From Imbricaverruca yamaguchii (taxonomy: Eukaryota; Arthropoda; Thecostraca; Neoverrucidae), in contig JAOTOL010001546.1 of assembly GCA_034440575.1 (NCBI GenBank), forward strand, positions 1,235,001 to 1,299,000: DNA of 64,000 nucleotides, given 5' to 3'. A program made the translations under genes and the position numbers. Below are positions 1 to 10,605 of this stretch, one piece after another; position 1 is the first letter of the stretch; each line of letters begins with the position of its first letter. The notes beneath the pieces are model-generated. The model was given only the letters and a program-made list of their open reading frames with translations. It was not told the DNA's origin and did not search any database.

Positions 1-905
1 CAAGGTATCCCCTCTCCAGACCATTGACAAATTTAAAGACCTCGATGAGATCTCCTCTCAGCCTTCTATATCTAAGTGAAATCATATTCAATTTCTTCAA
101 TCTTTCCTCATGTGCCAGGTTGCTTATGCCATTAACCATTTTTGTAGCCCTCTTTTGTACTCTCTCCAAAAGCCAACAATCTTTTTCATAGCTAGGAGAC
201 CAAGCTTGGATGCAGTATTCCAAATGTGGCCTGACGTATGCACAGTAAAGCTTCCTGATCACTTCGTCACTTCTGTATGATACATTCCTATTTATTGCCC
301 CGAGCATTCTCAGTGCCTTCTTCCTGGCTTCCTTGGTCTGTTCTGATGCCCCCAGTTTTGTGTTTAGAATGACACCTAAATCCTTCTCCTGTTGAGTCAC
401 TGATAGCACTTGGCCACCCATCAAGTATGGAGCCTTCATATGCTGCTTACCTACATGCATGATTTTGCACTTATCAAAGTTAAATTTCATTTGCCATTCT
501 TCGGACCACTTCACAAGTTCGTCTAAGTCTTTTTGCAGCGAGATATGCTCATCCTGACCTGTTATTGCCCTAAAGACCTTCAAATCATCCGCAAATTTCA
601 AAACTTTACTGCTTAGGCCACTTTCAATGTTATTTACAAATATAATGAACAGTAATGGCCCTAGTACTGACCCCTGGGGGACTCCACTAAGAACATTTTG
701 CCATGATGACTTTGTACCATTTAGCATCACTCTTTGCTGTCTATCTGAAAGCCACAACTCTATCCATTTTAAGATGCTACCTGCAATACCATGGGACTGA
801 AGCGGTATCATTAACCGTTTATGGGGTACCTTGTCAAAGGCCTTACTAAAGTCAAGATATGCTACATCAACCTGATTTCCCTGATCAAATTGTTCTGTGG
901 CGAAG
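1..905 (-). pseudogene. Reverse transcriptase, palm to C-terminus, open to the window edge
   Basis: Read on the minus strand from about 905 down to 1, this stretch translates without a stop for about 300 codons. It begins with FATEQFDQGNQVDVAYLDFS, followed by KAFDKVPHKR. It contains the RT motif GVPQGSVLGP, the catalytic FADD box (in KFADDLK), and the C-terminal RPHLEYC and ERVQKRATKM blocks that CR1/L2 ORF2 proteins share. The enzyme would copy the element RNA at a nicked target. It is separated from the N-terminal half by one frame break near 905-918, so the copy is only lightly damaged and may be fairly young. Whether a full ORF2 continues outside the window cannot be seen. Confidence 0.85.
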
Positions 906-906
906 T

Positions 907-1557
907 TCAAAAAATGAGACACGATCGTCCTTTTCTAAACCCATGTTGAGTATTTTGAATCAATCTGCTACCTTCCAGATAACTCATTATTCTATCCTTG
1001 ATAATTGATTCGAGTACCTTGCATACTAGGGATGTGAGACTTATTGGCCTAGAGTTTTCAACTTTCCCTCTTTCTCCTTTCTTGAAAATAGGAGATACAT
1101 TTGCCCTTTTCCAATCGGTTGGAATTTCATTATGTGAAACTGATCTACAAAATATTATACTAAGTGGAAATGCCAGTTCTTTTTCAGTTTCCCGCAACAC
1201 CCTAGCATAAATTTCATCAGGTCCTGCTGCCTTATTTTGCTTTATTTTCCTGATATGATTGTAAACAACATCACTATCAATGAAATCAACATCATTTGTC
1301 AGATCCCATGTCACTGAACTATGGTGTATGGTCGGCAGATTGGTCATATCTTCCAATGTAAACACTGATTTGAACTGCTTGCTCAGCTCCTCAACCATCT
1401 CACTATCCTCACCCAGTGTAGTCCCGTTTACTTCCAGTGGACCAATTGTGCTAGAAACTTTACTCAGCTTGTAGAAACTAAAGAACTTTTTACTGTCCCC
1501 ATTACAGGTTCTAGCTAAATCCAGTTCTTTTGCTCGCTTTGCTGCTCTGGTTTTTTT
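907..1557 (-). pseudogene. Reverse transcriptase, N-terminal half (frame-broken)
   Basis: The ORF at 907-1398 (minus) and its open upstream extension to about 1557 encode the start of an RT domain. KAAGPDEI comes first, then a W-K-R-A-N-V-S-P-I-F-K-K-G block, the ENSRPISLTSLVCKVLESII block and HGFRKGRSCL. These correspond to RT fingers motifs in order. The frame ends in a run of T/A at 905-915; the next RT block continues in another frame downstream. The linker before the RT domain (1399-1557) is open but carries no recognised domain. An endonuclease domain is not present here, so this copy is 5' truncated or cut by the neighbouring plus-strand copy. Confidence 0.85.
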
Positions 1558-1687
1558 TTCTTCTCATCCCTAGTCTGCAAGGTACTCGAATCAATTATCA
1601 AGGATAGAATAGTCAGTTATCTGGAAGGAAACAAATTGATTCAAGATATTCAACATGGGTTTAGAAAAGGACGATCGTGTCTCAGAA

Positions 1688-1877
1688 ATATCTTGGACTG
1701 TCTTAACTGTGTGCTGTTGTTGTCAGTGTACTGGGTTCTTCTGGCCCTGAACCATCTGCGTACCATCTGCCGACCGCACCCTCTTCACTATAGTCATAGC
1801 CTAGTTATATCCATATCCGATACTGCATATCTGTTTACGGGAACGGGTCGTCGAATATCCACGACTGACAAGATCAT
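1688..1877. other. 190-bp unrecognised insert in the CR1-like element
   Basis: This stretch has no counterpart in the minus-strand copy, in which the codons for GRSCL are followed within about 15 bases by FATEQ. It lies between the RT break and the left flank of the next insert. I see no domain, tail or terminal repeats in it; it may be an older insertion or filler DNA. Confidence 0.5.
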
Positions 1878-1889
1878 TAACTTCGCCAC

Positions 1890-2448
1890 TGAGTGTGTGA
1901 GGCGAAACGAGTTGGGTTCCTCTGCGTGATCTGTACCTATTCCCGTTCTTTGTCCACAGGTCATTCTGACGGGTGGCCTACGCATTGCCGGTGAAATCAC
2001 AACTCTCCCTGCGAAGCCGTCCCAGGCGACGACATCTGCGCCTGCCGCCACACGGAGGCTGGCCGCGGGATTTCACTCGTCTGTCTTCCACTACACAACT
2101 TCCTACTGAAACTAAACATCGAGGCTGTCTACTTCAGAAACATGCACTAGCGTATCTCCCGAACAACACTGTCCCACAAAACTTCACATGGATTGTGTAC
2201 TAAGTCACCTTTGGCCATCGCTTTCCTATACTTATACAGCCACTCGTGTATAGCTCGTGTGCAGTACGGTGTTGGTGCGGAGTGTATGGTTTGTATTATG
2301 TTGTCGAATGTTTGTTGCGCATCTGCTCCCACTATTGACCCACATCTATCCTTTCTTTGTAAATATCTGTGAGTTCAGCCCAGACTGTCCGTAACAGCCA
2401 CTGCACGTGGAGGACATGTATTGTTAAATAAATAAATAAATAAATAAA
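1890..2448 (+). mobile_element. 559-bp retroposed insert with TAAA tail and 12-bp target duplication
   Basis: The insert ends in a (TAAA)n tail (about 2424-2448). It is flanked by the 12-base direct repeat TAACTTCGCCAC at 1878-1889 and 2449-2460, which is what target-primed reverse transcription leaves behind. The body shows no RT or other domain, so it is either a 5'-truncated LINE of another family or a SINE-like element. The target sequence belongs to the CR1-like RT gene, so this insertion is younger than that copy. Confidence 0.6.
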
Positions 2449-3585
2449 TAACTTCGCCACAGAGCAATTTGATCAGGGAAATCAGGTCGATGTAGCATAT
2501 CTTGACTTTAGTAAGGCCTTTGACAAGGTACCCCATAAACGGATAATGATACAGCTTCAGGCCCATGGTATTGCAGGTAGCATCTTAAAATGGATAGAGT
2601 TGTGGCTTCCAGGTACACAGCAAAGAGTGATGCTAAATGGTACAAAGTCATCTTGGCAAAATGTTCTTAGTGTAGGCTCCCAGGGGTCAGTACTGGAGCA
2701 ACTACTGTTCCTATATTTGTAAATAACACTGAAAGTGGCATAAGCAGTAAGGTTTTGAAATTTGCGGATGATTTGAAGATCTTTAGGGCAATTACAGGTC
2801 AAAATGAGCATATCTCGCTGCAAAAAGACTTAGACGAACTTGTGAAGTGATCCGAAGAATGGCAAATGAAATTTATTTTTGATAAGTGTAAAATCATGCA
2901 TGTAGGTAAGCAGCATATGAAGGCTCCATACTTGATGGGTGGCCAAGTGCTATCAGTGACTCAGCAGGAGAAGGATTTAGGTGTTATTCTAAACACAACA
3001 TTGGGGGCACTAGAACAGACCAAGGAAGCCAGGAAGAAGGCACTGAAAATGCTCGGGGCAATAAATAGGAATGTATCATACAGAAGTGAGGAAGTCATCA
3101 GGAAGCTTTACTGTGCACATGTCAGGCCACATTTGGAATACTGCATCCACGCTTGGTCTCCTAGCTATGAAAAAGATTGCTGGCTTTTAGAGAGAGTACA
3201 AAAGAGGGCTACAAAAATGGTTAATGGTATAAGCAACCTGGCATATGAGGAAAGATTGAAGAAATTGAATATGTTTTCACTTATATATAGAAGGCTGAGA
3301 GGAGATCTCATCGAGGTCTTTAAATTTGTCCATGGTCTGGAGAGGGGATATCTTGGGGAAATGTTTGAATTTAACAGAAATGATGCAATTAGAGGTCATA
3401 AATTCTAAATTAAAGTTAACCACAGCAGAACAAGGTTAAGGCAGACTTTCTTCACCAACATGGTAGTAGAATACTGGAACCAGCTGCCAGAAACCATTGT
3501 CAGCAGCAACACATTGAACATCATTAAAAACAGCATAGACAATCATTATAAGAATAGAGGAATTGCTTTTCAGTATTACAGGGAG
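2449..3585 (+). pseudogene. Reverse transcriptase C-terminal part of the plus-strand CR1-like copy
   Basis: The same RT blocks as in the minus copy are readable: AYLDFSKAFDKVP, KFADDLK with the FADD catalytic box (about 2757-2774), a K-stop-SEEW lesion near 2848, then an open stretch 2866-3408 containing FDKCKIMHVGKQ, RPHLEYC and ERVQKRATKM. A stop at about 3406 falls before the last conserved block (VVEYWNQLPETIVSSN), which is still readable to about 3585. A GVPQG-type motif is damaged near 2680. The protein is therefore dead, with at least two stops and one frame change, unlike the cleaner minus copy. Confidence 0.85.
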
Positions 3586-3699
3586 GGCTGATTGACAGAT
3601 TTGGTGGGCAACTGGTTGAGTGTACAGAGTACAACCAAGAAGGGCCCTTGTGGCTCATAGTTGCGTTAATCTTTTATGTCTTTATGTCTTTGTCTTTAT

Positions 3700-5570
3700 G
3701 GCACTGTTTTGGTGAGTTTCTAAAATTGGAAGACCTCTTCCACATGGCTCAGAATTACCTATCAGCATGCTACCACCAAAGCTATAATTGTCGTAGCCTT
3801 GTCGATGCAGCGTTGTGATTCTTCTGACAGTGGTGTCGGGTCACGTCGATGGGGACTGGCGACCCCAACATCGTTCTTGGCCGTGGGTGGGTCAGGTCAT
3901 TTGACCAATGGTCCTCACGCACCAATGGCTCACGGTTTCAAGCGCAACTTTGTCGCCGTTGGCACTGGCGCTGCGAAAAGGATGCGTGGCCCCTATGTGA
4001 TTGCATTTGACGTTTCCTGACACGTGTTTCAGACCAAAAGCCGTAATAAGACAAAAAGCACATTCAGGCTCCTAACATGCTGTTCAGTCTTCCATCTACT
4101 GGTTCCTGTGACAGCAGGAAATATTTTCGTCCATCGCTGTGAAGCCTGCCCGAATTCATGGGATCAATAACGGCAACAGTATTTTCAACGAACGCTATCT
4201 TCACGATTACTCTGCCTTCAGATGAAACAGGGAGCACAAATAATTTATTTATGTTTTTAAAATCCTTTCATGGGTTCTTCACGCTAGTTGAAAACTGTAT
4301 GAGGTTTGGAGTTTGCTGTAGAATGAATTGTGGCTTTATTACTATTCTATCCATGCAGCATTTATGTCGTTATCGTAACAGATAATTGGCCATGAATGCG
4401 AAAGCCCACTTCAGTCGGAAATGCCTATTGCCCTCCGAAAAGCACCGACCATGCGAATTGGACTGCAACGCTATTCGACGTTTTCCACGACGACACGAGC
4501 TTCGCTGTGAAAATTGCCATCGTGAGCATTGGTCGTCACGGCGCCGATGACCCTGTAAAGTGTTGACGATGTTTTCACCGACGCCCTCCTGCGATCCGCG
4601 ACAACACGCCACACCCGTCACGCAGCTCGCATGTCACGTGAAGGGCCGTCGCAACAGCCCATCAGCACCAATGGAACGGCCCGCATCCACCGACACCGTC
4701 GTCACTTTGGCGGGGCCGGCGAGTTGTGGTCAGATCGTGATTATCCTCGCCTTCTGTGGCCGGCTGGCCATTTGCCGCCGCCACTGCGTGCCTGTCGGCA
4801 GTCCAGTGGTGACCTATGGCGGCGTTAATATCACCTCGACGCGTCCATTTGCGGCATGCATGCCCTGCGGAATCCTCCCTCCTAGCCACGTGCCGTGGTG
4901 GCATTTCGTTGGCATCCGTCGGAAGAGGCGCGCCCAGGCATTCTGTGAGGAGACGACCCGGCTTCAGGAGGGGCCATGGCTTTACTCTGCCAGACCGAAA
5001 TACTTGGAATTTGTGCAGGAGAATCTAAATTTTCCGTCGCCATGCGGAAGACCTTAACCCCCTTGACGACCATCCTATGTGCGCCTCTGCCGCCAGCTGG
5101 CTCCATGACAGGCAGATTCCTCGCTTGTCAGCTCCGTGATACTCGATCAATACGGCCAGCACATGGGAACAGGGAAGGGGAGGGGGAGGGTGATGGCGAC
5201 CCGTATTCCCGGCGCCAGCTGTGCGGTTCTGCCCCTCTTCCTGGGTCCTGCTGTCGCGCTCACAGTCTGGACATCTCGTACCCGTCTGCCATCAACGGCA
5301 GCTGTCGTAGCTGTCGGCAATGCGTGGAGGACCAGGCGAGGCTAAAGTATCAAACGCTGCATTGGGTTACGGTACGATGCGCTGCGCTACTGAACGCGAT
5401 ATCTAGCCGTTCTTTGTTGAGACGGAAATATTTCAGCGAACATCAATTTTAGGCTTCGGGCCACTTTCGAGGCTATTCTGCTCGTGCATTGTGTCAATGA
5501 TATGGCGTGACGCTCCGGCACCCACACAGCATATATTCTGCTGCACTCGCGCCTGCAAATTCGAACATGG
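3700..5570. other. No recognisable gene
   Basis: Mixed-composition DNA with several short overlapping ORFs on both strands (for example 4560-5057 and 4976-5452, plus). None shows a domain, a signal peptide or a consistent coding pattern. I see no repeat array and no RNA gene. Confidence 0.5.
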
Positions 5571-5574
5571 TTCG

Positions 5575-5780
5575 TCTCAGCACCGAACATGGCTCAGTTC
5601 AGCGTCGAACTTAGACCATTTCAGCGCCGAACGAAGACCATCTCAGCGCCGAACGTGTCTCATCTCAGCGCCGAACGTGGCTCATCTCAGCGCAGAACGT
5701 GGCTCACCTCAGTGCCGAGTATGGCTCCTGTCACCATCGAGCATGTTCCACCTCACCGTCGAACGTGGCTCACCTAACCA
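5575..5780. repeat. Degenerate 22-bp minisatellite
   Basis: About nine diverged units built on the core TCAGCGCCGAACGTGGCTCA. The spacing of the GAACGTGG core is close to 22 bp, with small indels. The central units (5640-5710) are the most alike and the outer ones the most diverged, as expected for an ageing array. Confidence 0.85.
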
Positions 5781-5929
5781 TAGATGCTGTCACGGTGGCA
5801 GTGGGTGGGGACTCGTCCCACCTGGCCGGCGACGACTGCGCCCATCGTGTCCGCCGGCAGACTGCCGGGTCACGTAGGACTATCGGCTGCATCGACTGGC
5901 CGAGAACACACAGACGGCGCACATACATA

Positions 5930-6210
5930 TTACGGGACACGGACAGGGCACACAGACAGGTTATGGAACACACATACGGATTACGAGAAACACACGGCTT
6001 GCGAGCTCAGACGGATTACGGACATACAGACGCTACTGGGCATGCAGACGGATTACGAGACAGACGGATTGCGGGAAACAGATGGATTTCGTAACACATA
6101 AACGGGTTGCCATACACGCATACGGGTTACTGAACACGGACGGGTCACGGGACTTACATGCGTATTACAGGACACAAACGGATCACGGGACACACAGATG
6201 GGTTACGGGG
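5930..6210. repeat. Degenerate ~20-bp minisatellite, left block
   Basis: Units resemble ACGGATTACGGGACACACAG. Around a dozen diverged copies are visible. The same motif reappears at 6960-7370, so this is one array split by about 750 bp of other DNA. Confidence 0.75.
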
Positions 6211-6537
6211 AATGTGAGCAAATTCGTTTCCTTGGCAGTGGTAGCGCAAGGTTCGTCTCGCTCGTACAATATCTAGTTCCCAATCCCGAGAAATTCTCAA
6301 ATCTATTTAGTCCTCAATTCCCAGCCGTTGATGCCCTCACACTGACCGGGCTGATTCGTAGCAATACGGAGAAAACTTATGCAACAGCTTCAACAGTTTC
6401 AGCAAAGGCAAACACAAGTACATTCCTGTTGAAGTTCGTGCCTCCAGATCACCAGTTAGCGGTGCCGGAAACCGTCCAACGTCCGTCAGACGTCTTACCG
6501 TGCGGCAGCGTCTCAATGGGTCGGCAGCTCAACAACG

Positions 6538-6622
6538 CCTGTCCTGCCACTGCCCTGCCACTGCCACTGCCCTGCCGCTGCCCTGCCACTGCCCTGCAAC
6601 TGCCCTGCCATTGCCCTGCCAC
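6538..6622. repeat. 12-bp CCCTGCCACTG-type array
   Basis: Tandem units of CTGCCACTGCCC with single-base variants (GCCGCTG, GCAACTG, GCCATTG). Confidence 0.85.
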
Positions 6623-6744
6623 CCCTACCTGATCAGAGTTTGTCGCGCAGAGCTCGGCCACACCCATCACGGGTCAATCACGTGCAGGAATTCTGAGGAA
6701 GGGGCTTGGTCGACGACTCGGACCGGCCCCCTGTCCTACATGTG

Positions 6745-6968
6745 CAATGGTGACGTGGTGTAATGGTGACATGGCGCAATGGTGACATGGCGCAATGGTG
6801 ACATGGTGCAATGGTGACATGGCGCAATGGTGACATGGTTCAATGATAACATGGTGCAATTATAACATGGCTCAATGGCGACATGGCGCAATGGTGACAT
6901 GGCGCAATGGTGACATGGTGGAATGATAACATGGTGCAGTGGTGACATGGCGCAATGGTTACATGGCG
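6745..6968. repeat. 16-bp minisatellite (about 14 units)
   Basis: The unit is CAATGGTGACATGGCG or its TGG-TG variant, with an exact 16-base period checked at 6793, 6809 and 6825. Later units carry A/T changes (GATAACATGG, TATAACATGG). The His/Cys-rich minus-strand ORFs over it are by-products of the repeat. Confidence 0.92.
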
Positions 6969-7375
6969 CACGACGGATTACGAGGCACCCAGATGGGCTA
7001 CGGGGCACACAGACTGGTCGCAGGACACATGGACGGGTTATGAAACATGCATGCAGGCCATAGGATACACAACCGGATTGCGAGACATGCATACAGTTCA
7101 CAGCACTGTGTATACCGTACTGAGTACGGTATATGCATACGGGTATACAGGCACACAGACGGATTACGGGACGCACAGACTGGTTACAAGACACATAAAA
7201 TATTTGTGGGACACAGAAGAGTTACAGAACACAAGCAGGTCGCAGGATGCAGACGGGTTACACAACACACAGGGCTTATAGAACACATACGGGGCATTGA
7301 ACATATAGCTGGTTACGGGATGCGCAGGCGGATTACGGGACACACAGGCGGATTACGGAGACATCAATCCATTGT
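6960..7375. repeat. Degenerate ~20-bp minisatellite, right block
   Basis: Continuation of the motif seen at 5930-6210 (GGATTACGGGACACACAG-like). Near 7111-7133 there is a perfect inverted repeat with 10-base arms (TATACCGTAC) around a TGA loop. Confidence 0.75.
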
Positions 7376-7524
7376 CGGATGGAAAGTTCGGATACGGCGA
7401 GTAGTCGCCGGACGGGCGGAAATGTAAAGCTTTTGGAATGGTTCCAATTTCAACTCGCTGTTATCTAGCAATGGATTGTGTCACAGAGTTTTACCTAAGC
7501 CTGCATGGCATTGCTGATCAGCAG

Positions 7525-8140
7525 GATGTCCCGGATCAGGTGGTGTGGCGTCTCGGATCAGGTGGATGTCCTGAGTCAGGTGGATGTCCGGGTCGGGTGG
7601 ATGTTCCAGATCAGGCGGATGTTTCGGGTCAGTTGAACTTCCCGGGACAGGTGGTGTCACGGGTCAGGTGATTGTCCCGGGTCAGGTGGCTGTCTCGGGT
7701 CAGCTGGACGACACGGCCAGGCGGATGTCACGAGTCAGCTGGATGTCCCGGCCAGTCGGATGTCACAGACCAGGTGGTGTCACACGCTGAGTGGGTGTCA
7801 CAAGTCAGTTGAATATTACAGCTCGGGTGGTGTCACGGGTCAGGTGAATGTTACAGCTAGGGTGGTGCCACGGGTCAGGTGAATGTTACAGTTCACGTGG
7901 TGTCACAAGTTAGGTGGATGTTACAGCTCGGGTGGTGTCACAAGTCATGTGAAGGTTACAGCTAGGGTGGTGCCACGGGTCAGGTGAATGCTACGGTTCA
8001 CGTTGTGTCACAGTTGATATGAATGTTACAGTTCTGGTGGTGTCACAGGTCAGGTGAATGTTATAGTTCTGGTGGTGTCACAGGTCAGGTGAATGTTACA
8101 TTTCAGGTGGTGTCCCGGGTCAGGTGAATGTTACAGGTCG
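7525..8140. repeat. 18-bp minisatellite, two subfamilies
   Basis: About 33 units. The left half uses GGATGTCCCGGGTCAGGT-like units. The right half alternates that unit with GAATGTTACAGCTCGGG-like units, giving a 35-36-bp composite. This suggests that a dimer became the unit of later amplification. Confidence 0.85.
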
Positions 8141-8663
8141 ACTCATGCTCGGCTCAGCACATGGGGCGACCGTGCGTCCATCCGGCTGCCGGCTGACCTT
8201 CCCACACCCCATGCTCAGTCCCCGTGTATTGATCGGCCCGTCTGAACCGTCCCATCTAATCTGACATTAGAGCGCGCCTCGCCTGCTCTCTGCCGGCGCC
8301 GGCCGGCCGTCAGCCCCCGCTCCCGGCGTCGACACCCAGGCGTGAAGTGGCACAACAGTGTCTCTCGGTGTGGATAGTACCACTTGTGGCCAGTCGAGCT
8401 CGGTGTCGCCTCAGAAGTCATCCGTTAATGTACACCCCCCCTACTCCGACAGGGCCCGCCTCCCGGGGCAGGGCAGCGTGGGGAGGCAGTCAACTTGACG
8501 ACGTGCCAATGATGTGCCAGTGTTGACGTGCCAACGCCCGGCACGCGGTGGTATGAGATGTCGCTGTCACCGGGCCCGGGACACTCCCATGGGCAAAGGG
8601 CAGCCGAGCAGACGGACCGGGAGCGGGGAGAGCACAGCTGAAGCTGAACTAGCTGCGGCGCGA

Positions 8664-9330
<667 letters not shown>

Positions 9331-9332
9331 AG

Positions 9333-9366
9333 ACAGACAGACAGGTCAGACAGACAGACAGGGGTC

Positions 9367-9450
<84 letters not shown>

Positions 9451-9451
9451 G

Positions 9452-9492
<41 letters not shown>

Positions 9493-9851
9493 GGGGTCAG
9501 ACAGACAGGGGGGTCAGACAGACAGACAGACAGACAGACAGGGGGTCAGACAGACAGACAGACAGACAGACAGGGGTCAGACAGACAGACAGACAGACAG
9601 GGGTCAGACAGACAGACAGGGGTCAGACAGACAGGGGGTCAGACAGACAGACATACAGACATGGGGGGGGTCAGACAAACAGACAGACAGACAGTGGGGG
9701 GGTCAGACAAACAGACAGACAGACATACAGACATGGGGGTCAGACAGACAGACAGACAGGGGGGGTCAGACAGACAGACAGACATGGGGGGTCAGACAGA
9801 TAGACAGGCAGGGGGGTCAGACAGACAGACAGGGGGGTCAGACAGACAGAG
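9333..9851. repeat. (CAGA)n tetranucleotide array with GGGGTCA interruptions
   Basis: Directly abuts the TGAGGG tract. Blocks of CAGA are separated by short G-runs followed by TCAGA, and the G-runs lengthen toward the right (three to eight G). Confidence 0.95.
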
Positions 9852-9970
9852 CGCGAGCGTGGAGAGAGTAGCTGTGCTAGCTGCAACACGGGCGAGTGAG
9901 AGGAGTATCGGACAAACGGAAAGGGAGCGGAGAGAGGGCAGTTGGGCAACTGCAGTTTCAAGCAAATGAA

Positions 9971-10370
9971 GATGAGGGCGTCGGACAGCCAGGGCGGGAG
10001 AGGGAGAGGAGCTGGAGTTACTGTTGGCGGTGTGAGATGAGGGTGTCGGACAGCCAGGGCGGGAGAGGGAGAGGAGCTGGAGTTACTGTTGGCGGCGTGA
10101 GATGAGGGTGTCGGACAGCCAGGGCGGGAGAGGGAGAGGAGCTGGAGTTACTGTTGGCGGCGTGAGATGAGGGTGTCGGACAGCCAGGGCGGGAGAGGGA
10201 GAGGAGCTGGAGTTACTGTTGGCGGCGTGAGATGAGGGTGTCGGACAGCCAGGGCGGGAGAGGGAGAGGAGCTGGAGTTACTGTTGGCGGCGTGAGATGA
10301 GGGTGTCGGACAGCCAGGGCGGGAGAGGGAGAGGAGCTGGAGTTATTGTTGGTGGCTTGTGATGAGGGAG
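9971..10370. repeat. 65-bp tandem repeat, six copies
   Basis: Unit starts at 9971, 10036, 10101, 10166, 10231 and 10296 are exactly 65 bases apart, and a partial seventh begins at 10361. The unit begins GATGAGGGTGTCGGACAGCC. Copies are nearly identical, so this array is young. The 65-bp length shifts the reading frame each copy, which argues against coding use. Confidence 0.95.
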
Positions 10371-10424
10371 TGGGCTGTCGGACCAGCCCACTCCCGGCTG
10401 TCATCGGCAGCCGGCAGCAGTGTC

Positions 10425-10605
10425 AGTCGGCAGCGGTGGCAGCCGACAGCGGTGTCAACCAGCAGCGGTGTCAGTCGGCAGCGGTGTCAGCCGGCAGCGG
10501 TGTCAGTCGGCAGCGGTGTCAGTCGGCAGCGGTGTCAGCTGGCAGCGGCATCAGCCGGCAGCGGTGTCAGTCGGCAGCGGTGTCAGCGGGCAGCGGTGTC
10601 AGCTA
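10425..10605. repeat. 16-bp GGCAGCGGTGTCAGTC minisatellite
   Basis: About eleven units with a 16-base period (for example 10451 and 10467); the variants are mostly C/T at the fourth base of CAGTC. Confidence 0.92.

Larger units (their letters stand above)
1..1557 (-). mobile_element. CR1/L2-like non-LTR retrotransposon, minus-strand copy cut by the window edge
   Basis: The reverse complement of this stretch matches the plus-strand element at 1570-3690 almost base for base over the shared reverse transcriptase (RT) region. Its sequence runs off the left edge of the window inside the C-terminal part of the ORF2 protein, so its 3' end is not visible. The 5' end of the visible part is near 1557, next to an A-run, and abuts the plus copy head to head. 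The family is called from the RT motifs and from the ATG/TTT-rich octamer tail seen in the plus copy. Clade assignment (CR1 versus L2) is from memory and not certain. Confidence 0.85.
1570..3690 (+). mobile_element. CR1/L2-like retrotransposon, plus-strand copy with internal insertions
   Basis: The element starts abruptly at the SLVCKVLE codons of the RT (1570), is interrupted after GRSCL at about 1688, and resumes at FATEQFDQG at 2451. It then runs to a 3' end at about 3690 made of imperfect TTTATGTC repeats, like the short octamer tails of CR1-group elements. It is 5' truncated relative to the minus copy. Direct comparison with the minus copy shows only scattered substitutions, so the two belong to one subfamily. 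Confidence 0.85.

Noticed and set aside
4560..5452. Overlapping ORFs of 158-165 codons
   Set aside because: Frames overlap on both strands in GC-rich DNA; no domain, start context or splice signal picks one.
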